From Saccharothrix espanaensis DSM 44229 (GTDB lineage: Bacteria; Actinomycetota; Actinomycetes; Mycobacteriales; Pseudonocardiaceae): DNA of 64,000 nt. The stretch is taken from positions 4,216,001 through 4,280,000 of the forward strand of contig NC_019673.1 of the NCBI RefSeq assembly GCF_000328705.1, read 5' to 3'. Under the pieces are notes generated by a model. That model had not been told where the DNA came from, ran no database searches, and saw only the letters and a program-made list of their open reading frames with translations. Position numbers and translations under genes: made by a program. This document shows, piece after piece, positions 17,815-26,453 of this stretch (positions are counted from its first letter, which is position 1; each line of letters begins with the position of its first letter).

Positions 17815-19095
17815 GTGCGTTTTCCCGCCTCCCGACGGCCCGTGGCCCTGGTGTCGGCCCTCTGCGCGCTGGTGGCCGCCGCCGCGCTCGGCGCCCCGGC
17901 GGTAGGTGCCCACGTCGGGGGCCACGTGAGGGCCCAGCCCCCGGCCTGCGACAACCGGGTGCCGCCGCCGGCGGTGGACACCTCCGAGCAGGTCCCGCCG
18001 GGCGGGGTGACCCCGTCGGTGCTGCCGGTGCCCGAGGAGCCGATCGGCGGCGAGGGGCTCGGCGGCTGCGGCCCGGTGCTGCCCGCCGACGCCCCCAAGC
18101 TCCCGGACGGCCTCAACGCCGCCGCGTGGGTGCTGGCCGACCTGGACTCCGGCGCGGTGCTGGCCGGGCAGGACCCGCACGGCCGGCAGCGCCCGGCGTC
18201 GGTGATCAAGGTGCTGCTGGCGAGCGTGGTGGTCAAGGAACTCGCGGGCGATGCCAAGGTGGTGGCGACCGCCGAGGACACCGCGCAGGAGTGCACGTGC
18301 GTCGGCCTGCGCGAAGGCGCGGAGTACACCGTCGACCAGCTGCTCCAGGTGCTGATGATGGTCTCCGGCAACGACGTCGCCCACGCGCTGGCCCGCAAGC
18401 TCGGCGGGGTGCCCGCCGCGCTGGCCAAGATGAACGCGCTGGCCGCCGAGGTGGGCGCGCTGGACACCCGCGCCGCGTCGCCGTCCGGGCTGGACGCCCC
18501 CGGCATGAGCACGTCGGCCTACGACATGGCGCTGATCTTCCGGGCCGCGCTGCGCCAGCCCCGGGTCGCCAAGGCGATGGCCACCCTGACCGTCGACTTC
18601 CCGGCCGCGGACGGCAACGGAACGGTCGTGCTGGGCAGCGACAACCGGCTGCTGTCCGGCTACGAGGGCGCGCTGGGCGGCAAGACCGGTTTCACCGACG
18701 ACGCCCGGCACACGTTCGTCGGCGCGGCGCAACGCGGCTCGCGCCGGCTGGTCGTGGTGCTGCTGCGCGGCGAGCCCCAGCCGTTGCGGCTGACCGAGCA
18801 GGCCGCGCTGCTGCTGGACTACGGCTTCGCGCTGCCCGCGACGCAGCCGGTCGGCCGGCTGGTCGACGGGCGGCCGACGACCGCGAAACCGACCCCGACC
18901 ACCCCGTCCCCGGCCGTACCCGCACCGGCGGGGGTGGCCGGCGCGCAGGAGGTCCGCGACCCGGACGCGTTCGGCACCATCGGCCTGCCGATCACGATCG
19001 TCGCCGGTGCCGGCCTGGCGCTGGGGCTGGTGGTGTTCCTGCGCAAGCGGCGGGCGCGGGCGGCTCAGGTCGCGTCGGCCACGGACCGCCAGTAG
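17815..19095 (+). CDS. D-alanyl-D-alanine carboxypeptidase (penicillin-binding protein, S11)
   Basis: This is a 426-residue protein starting at GTG 17815. The order is signal peptide (residues 1-30), a Pro-rich spacer, the S11 catalytic domain and a Pro/Thr-rich stalk. A C-terminal transmembrane helix (IGLPITIVAGAGLALGLVVF) and basic tail anchor it. Active-site motifs are SVIK (SxxK), SGN (SxN) and GGKTGFT (KTG). It trims terminal D-Ala from peptidoglycan stem peptides outside the membrane. The last 31 bp overlap the convergent NB-ARC pseudogene. The 160 bp upstream hold shredded hydrophobic coding-like sequence ending in TAG at 17804. Confidence 0.92.
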   Translation: MRFPASRRPVALVSALCALVAAAALGAPAVGAHVGGHVRAQPPACDNRVPPPAVDTSEQVPPGGVTPSVLPVPEEPIGGEGLGGCGPVLPADAPKLPDGLNAAAWVLADLDSGAVLAGQDPHGRQRPASVIKVLLASVVVKELAGDAKVVATAEDTAQECTCVGLREGAEYTVDQLLQVLMMVSGNDVAHALARKLGGVPAALAKMNALAAEVGALDTRAASPSGLDAPGMSTSAYDMALIFRAALRQPRVAKAMATLTVDFPAADGNGTVVLGSDNRLLSGYEGALGGKTGFTDDARHTFVGAAQRGSRRLVVVLLRGEPQPLRLTEQAALLLDYGFALPATQPVGRLVDGRPTTAKPTPTTPSPAVPAPAGVAGAQEVRDPDAFGTIGLPITIVAGAGLALGLVVFLRKRRARAAQVASATDRQ

Positions 19096-20578
19096 GCCAG
19101 GTTGCGTCGGCAGGACCGCGTGACGACGTTGTCGGGACCGTAGAGGCGGGTGTAGTCCGCCGGCAGGGCGGCGTGGTCGGCCACCGCCCCGGCCGGATCG
19201 CGGACCTGGCCGCGCAGGCCGGCGATCAGCGCCCGCGTGCTCAGGACGCTCGCGCTGTCGGGTCCGTGCCGGCGGGCCTGGTCGTCCCGCACCGCCTCGA
19301 ACTCGGCGATCGCGCCGACCTGATCACCGGCCTGCGCGCACAGGACTGCCAGCTGGTGCCGGAGGTTCCCCGTGACGAAGTCGTCCGGGTCGTGGTGGGC
19401 GGCCGACTCCCGGCAGAGTCCCCGCGCGTGGGCGACAGCGGCCCCGGCCTGCCCGACTGGGAGCAGTGATGCCCCGACCCTCTCCAGCACGGTGTGCCCG
19501 TGGTGGTCCCAGAGCACCGGGGCCGTGTGTGCATGCAGTTCCCCCACCGCTGCCCGCAGCGCCTGGGCCAGGTCGGGGTCCACGTCGTCGTCCTACGGCC
19601 ACACGTCCAGCAGGGCGTAGCCGGCCGCGTGCGCCGACGCGCCGAGCCCGCCGAGCGCCTCCCGGACCGCGCGTCCGACCGGATCGGGCACGGTGACCGC
19701 GCGTGGGCCCCGGCCCGGCTCGACGGTGACCAGGTTCACCCGGCGCAGGCGCTCCAGCGCGGCCTCCGTCATCCCGGCGGTGATCGCGCCCCGCCGCCGG
19801 AACCGCCGCCTCGGCAGGCGGTCGGTCAGGCGATCGAGGAAGGAGCGGCTGGTGAACACCGCCACCGGGACGAGCCGAGCAGGGCGGCCAGTCCGAGCAC
19901 CGACCCGGCTACCCCGTGCGGACCGGCGCGGTCAGGGCCGTCGGCGTGGTCGAGCGCCAGCGAGCACGTGGCGGCCAGGGTGCTCCGGTCCGCCGGGATC
20001 GCGTCCCCCGGCCCGCCCGCCAGGTCCCGCCGCCGGTCCAGCAGCCGCCGGTACCCGGTCGCGGTGAGTTCCGGGTCGGCCCGGATCAACGCCGCCTGCG
20101 CCAACGCCGGCGGTAGCCGTTCCAGGTCCTCGGACAGCCCCGGTGCGCCCCGGCCCAGCGCCGTGGTCAAGTACCGCTCGGCCTAGTCCTCGGTGAACGC
20201 GTCGAGCCCGACGACGTGCAGCCCGTCCTGGGGCAACGCCAGGCCCGGCAGCCGGGTCATCACCACGACCTGCCCGACTTCGCCGGGCGGCCACAACCCG
20301 CGCAGCTCGGCGGGATCCCGGACGTCGTCGAGCACCACCAGCCACGGACCTCGTCGCGCGGCCAGCTCGGACTCGCCCACCCCGCCGGGCCCGGACAGCA
20401 CCACCGACCGCCCGCCACCGAGCGGTCCCGCCGCCGCATCGAAAGGTAGTGCGACCGAGCTGCGGCCAGCTCCCGTCCGGCAGCGCGCTGCACAACTCCG
20501 GCGCACCCGCCCCGGCGCACCCGCCACGGTTGCCAGCCGCTGCGTGGCGCGGGCGGACGTCCCTGCGGGGTCATTCAC
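19065..20578 (-). pseudogene. Decayed NB-ARC/TPR regulator (AfsR/SARP-like relic)
   Basis: Pieces read in order from 20578 down: P-loop VVLSGPGGVGESELAA (the P-loop Lys is Glu), a deletion joining it directly to Walker B WLVVLDDV, then MTRLPGLALPQDG. An in-frame TAG follows in FTED-stop-AERYLTTALG at about 20183-20185. Helical segments, a frame change near 19850, a winged-helix-like piece, another stop near 19593 and a TPR-like C-terminus ending at 19065 complete it. The nonsense codon, frame changes, lost P-loop Lys and missing inter-motif region mean it is not functional as an NTPase. Confidence 0.8.
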
Positions 20579-20815
20579 CGCACGTTAGGGACCACCGGCG
20601 CGATGTCGACCGCCGTTCGTCGTGACGACGACCATTTGGACCAGTGGGAACTCCGAGGATCCAGCCGCTTTCCCGCAAATGTCGGGTTTCGTCGGTCCGA
20701 GTGCTGCCAAGGTGTCGTTGCTCTGTCCGGGTGGAGTGCCCGCAGTGCCCGGCGCGCGCTGGGGGAGTGCGGGAGACTCGGGCGCCGCGATCACGTTCGC
20801 CGGTCGAGGGGTGGG

Positions 20816-21934
20816 ATGGAAGCTCCAGTCGCCGCGACTGAGGACGGGCTGCACCGGACAGGCCGCCGTTACGCAGTTTTGATGCGGGCTGCGGTGCTGC
20901 TGTGCGCGAGTGGTGCCGCCGTCTGCCAGGCCGCGCCCGATCAGCGGCCGGTGGTGGCGTCGGTGGTCGCCGGGCTCTGGCTGTGGAGCGCGGTGTACGT
21001 GCGGTGGGGCGGTCGCCTGCTCCTGGTCGACACGGCCGTGGTCCTGGCGCTGTGCTTGTCACAGCGCTGGCTCGTGCCGCCGGAGTCGTTGGGCGACAGC
21101 ACGAACTGGGTGTTCGCGGTCGTGTCGTGCACGGTCGTCGCGCAGCAGTGGCTCACCTCAGCGGGCACAGGCGCGCTGCTGACCGCGATCGTCGTGGCCG
21201 CCCACCTGACCGGGAACTTCCTGGCCGCGCCGGACGGCTGGTTCGACGCGGTGCCGATCGGCCTGTGGTCGTTGGGCGAGGCGGGCCTGTCGAGACTGCT
21301 GTTCCTGCTGGTGCTCCAGGGTTCGCGGCGCGCCGACCGGGCGATCGCGGAGAGCGCCTCGGCCCGCCGGGACGCGGCGGTCGCGGCGGCCCGGCGCGAC
21401 GACGAGCGCGAACACCTGGCTCTGCTGCACGACACGGCGGCGGCGACCCTGCTGGCGGTCGGGTCGCGGATGGTCGGCCCCGGCGAGCCGTGGCTCGCCG
21501 ACCAGGCGGTGCGCGACCTGGAAGTGCTCGCCTCGCAACCGGGCTTCCCCGAGGGCGAGGTGGACCTGGCGCTGCTGCTCGACGAGGTCGCGCGGCACGC
21601 GCCGGTCGCGGTGCGGACCCGGTCACCGGGCCCCGTGCCGGTGGCCGCGGTGCCCGCCGCCGCGGTGGGCGCCGCGGTGCGCGAGGCGTTGACCAACGTG
21701 GGCCGACACGCCGGGGTGGACCTGGCCGAGGTGGTCCTGAGCAGGGCGGACGGGGTGGTGGTCGTGGAAGTCGTGGACCACGGCCGGGGATTCGCGCCGG
21801 ACGCGGTGCCGGCGCACCGGCGCGGGCTGGCGCGGTCCATCGGGCAGCGGATGGACCGGGTCGGCGGGCGCGCGGTCGTGACCAGTGCGCCCGGCGCGGG
21901 CACCCTGGTCCGCCTGGAGTGGCCGGATGGGTGA
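20816..21934 (+). CDS. NarL-type sensor histidine kinase
   Basis: This is a 372-residue protein. ATG 20816 follows GAGGGGTGGG; the frame is open further upstream without a better start. Five to six hydrophobic helices span residues 25-160. A HisKA_3-like region follows with the phospho-acceptor in ALLHDTAAATLL, then a HATPase domain (REALTNVGRHAG, VVDHGRGFAP, APGAGTLVRLEW). The stop overlaps the next gene by 8 bp (ATGGGTGA), so it is the first gene of a three-gene coupled operon with a degenerate partner and a LuxR response regulator. Confidence 0.85.
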   Translation: MEAPVAATEDGLHRTGRRYAVLMRAAVLLCASGAAVCQAAPDQRPVVASVVAGLWLWSAVYVRWGGRLLLVDTAVVLALCLSQRWLVPPESLGDSTNWVFAVVSCTVVAQQWLTSAGTGALLTAIVVAAHLTGNFLAAPDGWFDAVPIGLWSLGEAGLSRLLFLLVLQGSRRADRAIAESASARRDAAVAAARRDDEREHLALLHDTAAATLLAVGSRMVGPGEPWLADQAVRDLEVLASQPGFPEGEVDLALLLDEVARHAPVAVRTRSPGPVPVAAVPAAAVGAAVREALTNVGRHAGVDLAEVVLSRADGVVVVEVVDHGRGFAPDAVPAHRRGLARSIGQRMDRVGGRAVVTSAPGAGTLVRLEWPDG

Positions 21935-23075
21935 ACCGGACACCGACCTCGTGACCGACCGGCTGCTGCACCGGCTGCGCCTGGCCCTGCTGGCCATCAC
22001 GACCACCACGCTCGGCGGGTTCGCCCTGCCGCTGCTGGCCGCCAATCCGGAGGTCTACCGCGACCTGACCCGGCAGGTGGTCGCCTTCGCGCTGCTGACC
22101 GGCGTCCTGCTGGTGTCCGGGTGGCACGTGCTGCGCCGGCGGTTCCCCGGCCGGTCGCGGTGGGTCCAGGTCGCGGTGGTGTTCACCGCGTCCGGGCTGG
22201 CCACCACCGGCATCGCGCCCGAGCGGCTGATGTGGGAGGCCGAGTGGTCCTACGGCGTGATCGGCTGGTTCGTGCTGCTGGTCCTGGTGGGCCGGGGCGC
22301 GGTGGCGGCGGTGGTGTTCCTGGGCGTGCACACGGTCGTGAGCTTCGGGCAGTTGTTGCTGGTCGGGCCGGCGGACGAGGTGGCCGACCTGGTCGTCGTC
22401 ACGACGGTCGTGCTCGGCTGCCAACTGCCGGTGGTCGCGGTGGTGGCGGCGTTGCGCGGGCTCACGGCCACCGCCGCGGCGGCCTCCCTGCGCGCCGAGC
22501 GGGTGCGCACGGCGGACGCCATCGCCGAGCACCTGCACGCCGACCGGCAGGCCCGCTACGCCGACCTCGCGGGCACGACCGTGCCGCTGCTGACCGACCT
22601 GACGACCGGCGCGGCGGACCTGTCCGACGACGGGGTGCGCGCCGCGTACGCCGTGGCGGCGGCCCGGCACCGGAGGCTGTTCGCCGAGCACGACGACGTG
22701 GTGGACCCGCTGCTGCACGAGCTGCGGGCGTGCGTGGACCTGGCCGAGCGGCAGGGGGTCGCGGTGTACTTGGGTACGTGCGGTGAGCGGCCGACGCCGC
22801 CGCTGGAGGTGCGCCGGGCGTTGACCGAGCCCGCGTTGCGGATCATGGCGACCGCCTCCCGGGCCCGGGTGACCGTGCTCGGGACGCCGACGGGCGTCGC
22901 GGTGAGCGTGCTGGCCGACACGCCGGCCGGGCCCGCACCCGCCGAGATCGGGACGGGCGAGATCGGGACGGGTGAGGTTGGGACGGCCGAGATCGGGACG
23001 GCAGGGGTGACCGTGACGCGGCTGGTGGACGGGGCGCGGGTCTGGGTGGAGGCCACGTGGCGAGTGGGGGACTGA
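21927..23075 (+). CDS. Membrane sensor-like protein lacking kinase motifs
   Basis: This is a 382-residue protein. Residues 1-160 contain about five hydrophobic helices, matching the layout of the upstream kinase. The cytoplasmic part is helical, with REALTN-like remnants replaced by VRRALTEPALRIMATASRARVTV. No N, G1 or G2 ATP-binding boxes and no clear H-box are visible. A four-fold pentapeptide repeat (EIGTG, EIGTG, EVGTA, EIGTA) lies before the C-terminus. It overlaps both neighbours, so it is made together with the kinase and regulator. It is probably a pseudokinase or sensory partner (inference). Confidence 0.6.
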   Translation: MGEPDTDLVTDRLLHRLRLALLAITTTTLGGFALPLLAANPEVYRDLTRQVVAFALLTGVLLVSGWHVLRRRFPGRSRWVQVAVVFTASGLATTGIAPERLMWEAEWSYGVIGWFVLLVLVGRGAVAAVVFLGVHTVVSFGQLLLVGPADEVADLVVVTTVVLGCQLPVVAVVAALRGLTATAAAASLRAERVRTADAIAEHLHADRQARYADLAGTTVPLLTDLTTGAADLSDDGVRAAYAVAAARHRRLFAEHDDVVDPLLHELRACVDLAERQGVAVYLGTCGERPTPPLEVRRALTEPALRIMATASRARVTVLGTPTGVAVSVLADTPAGPAPAEIGTGEIGTGEVGTAEIGTAGVTVTRLVDGARVWVEATWRVGD

Positions 23076-23713
23076 CCACGGTGGTGGTCGTGGACGACCA
23101 CCCCGCGATCGTGTCCGGGCTGGAGGCGTGGTGCGCCGCCGCCGACCCGCCGGTCCACGTGCTGGACTCCGGCGCGACCCCGGCGGTGGCGTGGACCGAC
23201 CCCGGGCTGGCGGCCGACGTGATCGTGTTCGACCTGCACCTGAGCGGCCAGGTGCCGGCCTACGCGGACCTGCGGCGGCTGGTCGACGCCGGCCGGCGGG
23301 TGGTCGTCTACACCATGCGGGAGGACCGCGACACCATCCTGGTGTGCCTGGACCTGGGCGCGTTCGCCTACCTGGCCAAGACCGAGGGGCCCGACCACCT
23401 GGTGCACGCGATCCGCGCGGCCGGCCGCGACCAGCCGTACACGCCGCCGGCGATGGCGCGGGCGATCAGCACCGACACCCGCCCGGAGCGGCCCCGGCTG
23501 ACCCCGCGCGAGACCGACGTGCTGGTGAACTGGTTCGCCTGCGAGTCCAAGGAGATGGTCGGCCGCAAGCTCGGCCTCTCGGTGCGGACGGTGAACAGCT
23601 ACATCGACCGCGTCCGGATCCGCTACGCCAACGCGGGGCGGCCCGCCCCGACGAAGGCCGCGCTGGTCGCCCGCGCGATCCAGGACGGCCTGGTGCGGCT
23701 GGACGAGCTGTAG
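23057..23713 (+). CDS. LuxR/NarL-family response regulator
   Basis: This is a 218-residue protein. The receiver domain has VVVVDDHPAIV at the N-terminus, the phospho-acceptor in VIVFDLHLSG and the conserved Lys in FAYLAKTEGP. The C-terminal HTH (LTPRETDVLVNWFACESKEM, GLSVRTVNSYIDRV) binds DNA. The start overlaps the preceding gene by 19 bp. It is the likely output of the upstream kinase. Confidence 0.85.
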   Translation: MASGGLTTVVVVDDHPAIVSGLEAWCAAADPPVHVLDSGATPAVAWTDPGLAADVIVFDLHLSGQVPAYADLRRLVDAGRRVVVYTMREDRDTILVCLDLGAFAYLAKTEGPDHLVHAIRAAGRDQPYTPPAMARAISTDTRPERPRLTPRETDVLVNWFACESKEMVGRKLGLSVRTVNSYIDRVRIRYANAGRPAPTKAALVARAIQDGLVRLDEL

Positions 23714-23765
23714 GGCCGCTGGGCCGGTCGCGCGGCCGGCGTCGCCGAACGGAGCAGCGCCGGGG

Positions 23766-24344
23766 TCACCCGACGGGGTTGGGCGCGCGGCCGAGCGCGG
23801 CGCTCACGGCCCGCGCGGCGTGCCGGACGGCGTCGCCGAAGAAGTCGCGGCGGCGCAGATCGGGCGCGGCGGCCCCGACCACGCCGACCTGCCGCCCGGT
23901 CGGCGTGAGCACCGGGCCGGCGATGAAGTCGAGGTCGTGCGGCACGGTGCCGCCGGGTCTGAGCAGCAGCACGTCCTCGGGTCGGACGATGCTGGTGGCC
24001 GCGATCAGGTCCTCCCGCCGGCAGCGCACGGTGAGCACGGCGCTGCACCTGGTGGCCGCGGCGAGGTCGTGCAGCGGCCGCCGGGCCGCGGCCAGCAGGT
24101 GCGGGTAGGGCTCCCACGCCTGGCCGAGCCGGAACACCTGCGAGCCCAGCCGGTACAGGCCCTCGGACCGCTCGACCACGCCCAGCGCTTCGAGTTGTTG
24201 CAGCAACCGGTGGGTGGTGGCTTTGGGTATTCCGCAATAATGTGCGATCCAGGTCGGTCCGGCTCCATCCGGATGGATCACCAGTGCGTCCAACAGGGTG
24301 AACGCCCGGCCGAGCACGCCACGTTCCAACTCCGTCTGGCTCAT
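23766..24344 (-). CDS. IclR-family transcriptional regulator
   Basis: This is a 192-residue protein from ATG 24344, which has GAGGGG upstream; an in-frame ATG at 24371 lacks a ribosome site. The N-terminal winged helix (GRAFTLLDALVIHPDG, CGIPKATTHRLLQQLEALG) is followed by a shortened IclR effector domain (LYRLGSQVFRLG, TVPHDLDFIAGPV). IclR proteins sense small metabolites. It is divergent from the repeat protein gene, with a palindrome between them that is a likely operator. The effector domain is shorter than usual. Confidence 0.82.
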   Translation of the reverse strand: MSQTELERGVLGRAFTLLDALVIHPDGAGPTWIAHYCGIPKATTHRLLQQLEALGVVERSEGLYRLGSQVFRLGQAWEPYPHLLAAARRPLHDLAAATRCSAVLTVRCRREDLIAATSIVRPEDVLLLRPGGTVPHDLDFIAGPVLTPTGRQVGVVGAAAPDLRRRDFFGDAVRHAARAVSAALGRAPNPVG

Positions 24345-24373
24345 GCGTATTGCACCCCCTCGGGTCGCCATTC

Positions 24374-24395
24374 AACCGGAAGTTCCTTTCCGGTC
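24374..24395. promoter_or_regulatory. Palindromic operator candidate between IclR and repeat-protein genes
   Basis: ACCGGAA (24375-24381) and TTCCGGT (24388-24394) form an inverted repeat with a 6-nt spacer immediately upstream of the IclR gene. Position and symmetry suit autoregulation. Confidence 0.45.
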
Positions 24396-24448
24396 CACTG
24401 AGCGGAACGAGTGATTTCGGGGGTGTTCTCCGGTCGCAGACTGTCCCC

Positions 24449-25318
24449 ATGCCTAATTTAGGGAAACGACTCCTGGCCGGTGCGACCGCGGTCGCTTCGC
24501 TTGTGCTGGGCCTGTCCACGGGACAAGCGGCCGCCACACCGGACGACGAGATCCGGAGCTACTCGGCCGCTTCCGACTCGTCACCCCAAAGAGTGGTGGG
24601 TGACTTCAACGGTGACGGAACGGATGATGTCGCGGTCTGGCGACCGAGCAACGGCACCTGGTACGTGCTGGGCTTGTTCACGGTGCAATGGGGAGTCGCG
24701 GGCGACATCCCGGTGGCCGCCGACTACAACGGCGACAACATCACCGACATCGCGGTGTGGCGGCCCAGCAACGGAACCTGGTACGTGCGCGGAATCGACA
24801 CCTCCGTGTGGGGCGTGGGCGGCGACGTCCCGGTGGTCGGCGACTACAACGGCGACAACCGTGCCGACTACGCGGTGTGGCGGCCGAGCAACGGGACTTG
24901 GTACGTGCGCGGCATCGCCACCGTCGACTGGGGCAGCGGTGAGGACATCCCGGTCGTGGGCGACTACAACGGCGACAACCGCGCCGATTACACGGTGTGG
25001 CGGCCGAGCAACGGGACCTGGTACGTGCGCGGCATCGCCACGGTGGCCTGGGGCGTGGGCGGCGACATCCCGGTGACCGGTGATTTCAACGGCGACAACA
25101 CCTCGGATCTGACCGTGTGGCGGCCGAGCAACGGCACCTGGTACGTGCGCGGCATCGCCACTGTCGGTTGGGGTGTCGGCGGCGACATCCCCGTTTCCGG
25201 TGATTTCAACGGCGACAACCGCACCGACTACACGGTGTGGCGACCCAGTAACGGCGTCTGGTACGCGAACGGCCTGTTCGCCACCGCCTGGGGCGTCGGC
25301 GGGGACATCCCGGTGTGA
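24449..25318 (+). CDS. Secreted FG-GAP/VCBS-like repeat protein
   Basis: This is a 289-residue protein. The signal peptide covers residues 1-31 (ending AAATP). The rest is about six and a half copies of a 40-residue unit, GDFNGDGxxDxxVWRPSNGTWYV plus a variable tail ending GGDIPV. The DNA repeats with an exact 120-bp period between about 24,595 and 25,318. DxNxDxxxD loops are calcium-binding in FG-GAP/VCBS beta-propellers, so a secreted propeller is likely. No enzyme domain is attached. Its partner may be a polysaccharide or protein surface. It is divergent from IclR. Confidence 0.8.
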   Translation: MPNLGKRLLAGATAVASLVLGLSTGQAAATPDDEIRSYSAASDSSPQRVVGDFNGDGTDDVAVWRPSNGTWYVLGLFTVQWGVAGDIPVAADYNGDNITDIAVWRPSNGTWYVRGIDTSVWGVGGDVPVVGDYNGDNRADYAVWRPSNGTWYVRGIATVDWGSGEDIPVVGDYNGDNRADYTVWRPSNGTWYVRGIATVAWGVGGDIPVTGDFNGDNTSDLTVWRPSNGTWYVRGIATVGWGVGGDIPVSGDFNGDNRTDYTVWRPSNGVWYANGLFATAWGVGGDIPV

Positions 25319-25366
25319 TTCGGCGGTTACCGACACTTCGCTGAACAAGACTGCCGGAGCACACCC

Positions 25367-25399
25367 GGTGCGGGATCGCGGCCTCGGCGATCCCGCACC
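25367..25399. terminator. Terminator hairpin
   Basis: A perfect 13-bp stem, GGTGCGGGATCGC with GCGATCCCGCACC, has a 7-nt loop 48 bp after the repeat-protein stop. Confidence 0.8.
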
Positions 25400-25496
25400 G
25401 CGGCACGTCCGCGAAATCCCGTCAGGTGGGACGCGGAATAGTCGCGCGGCAGCCTTGTTGGCACCGGCGACGGTTTTTCGCGAAATGAGGTGCGCG

Positions 25497-26303
25497 GTGA
25501 GCGGTGTGGTCCAGGAACAGGCCGTGGGGTTCGCGGAGCGGTGGCAGGAGTGGAAGCGGGAGCGCGAGCAGCGGCTCGCCGAGCCGCACGGCTGGTTGGC
25601 GCTGGTGTCGTTGGACTGGCTGGCGGACACGCCCCGCGCGTACCCCGGCCTGCCCGGCGTCTGGTGGCAGGACGAGGACGCGGCCCACTTCGACCCGCAG
25701 GGCGCGGACGTCGTGCACGAGGGCGCGCCGGTCACCGGTCCGCTGCGGTTCGAGCTGGTCAAGAGCGGTCCCACCACCCGGGTGGTGGCCGGTGAGGTGG
25801 AGATCGAGGTGGCCCGCCGGGGCGGCTACCTGATCCGGGTGCACGACCCGGCGGCTCCCGCGCTGGGCGCGTTCCGGGGTGTGCCGAGCTACCGGCCGCA
25901 GCCGGAGTGGGTGCTCACCGGCACCTTCGAGCCGTTCGACGAGCCGCGCCCGACGACGGTCGGCGCGGTGGTCGAGGGGCTCAGCCACGTCTACACCGCG
26001 CCCGGCGTGGTGCGGTTCCGGCACGGGGCGGACGAGCACGTGCTGACGGCGTTCAACGGGACGTCCGGTGGGCTGAGCATCCTGTTCACCGACGGCACCA
26101 GCGGCGTCACGACGTACGCGGCGAACCGGTCGCTGGCCGTGGACGCCCCGGCGGCGGACGGCACCGTCGTGCTCGACTTCAACCGCGCGGTGAACCTGCC
26201 GTGCGCGTTCACCGACTACGCGACCTGCCCCCTGCCGCCGGAGGGCAACCGCCTGCCGTTCGACGTCGAGGCGGGGGAGCTGACCCCCTACGAACGGTCC
26301 TGA
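25497..26303 (+). CDS. DUF1684 family protein
   Basis: This is a 268-residue protein. The sequence HGWLALVSLDWL, the central NGTSGGLSILFTDGTSG and the C-terminal DFNRAVNLPCAFTDYATCPLPPEGN are the hallmarks of DUF1684, a beta-rich family of unknown function common in actinobacteria. GTG 25497 is chosen for its GAGG at 25487-25490; ATG 25485 is an alternative. No signal peptide is evident. It converges with the ABC transporter genes. Confidence 0.8.
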   Translation: MSGVVQEQAVGFAERWQEWKREREQRLAEPHGWLALVSLDWLADTPRAYPGLPGVWWQDEDAAHFDPQGADVVHEGAPVTGPLRFELVKSGPTTRVVAGEVEIEVARRGGYLIRVHDPAAPALGAFRGVPSYRPQPEWVLTGTFEPFDEPRPTTVGAVVEGLSHVYTAPGVVRFRHGADEHVLTAFNGTSGGLSILFTDGTSGVTTYAANRSLAVDAPAADGTVVLDFNRAVNLPCAFTDYATCPLPPEGNRLPFDVEAGELTPYERS

Positions 26304-26311
26304 CCCGGCCC

Positions 26312-26349
26312 GCGTGACGACGGCGGCGCGGTGGGCCCCGTCGTCACGC
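26312..26349. terminator. Bidirectional terminator hairpin
   Basis: GCGTGACGACG pairs with CGTCGTCACGC (11 bp, 16-nt loop) between convergent genes. Confidence 0.7.
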
Positions 26350-26453
26350 GCGGTGCTGTCTCAGCCGTTCCCAAGCCCGGTGACGACCGTCGTGCGCGCC
26401 GCCGCCGCGACCGCCGGCGCGGCGGCCGCAGGTCGTCACGCATGGAGCCCGGC

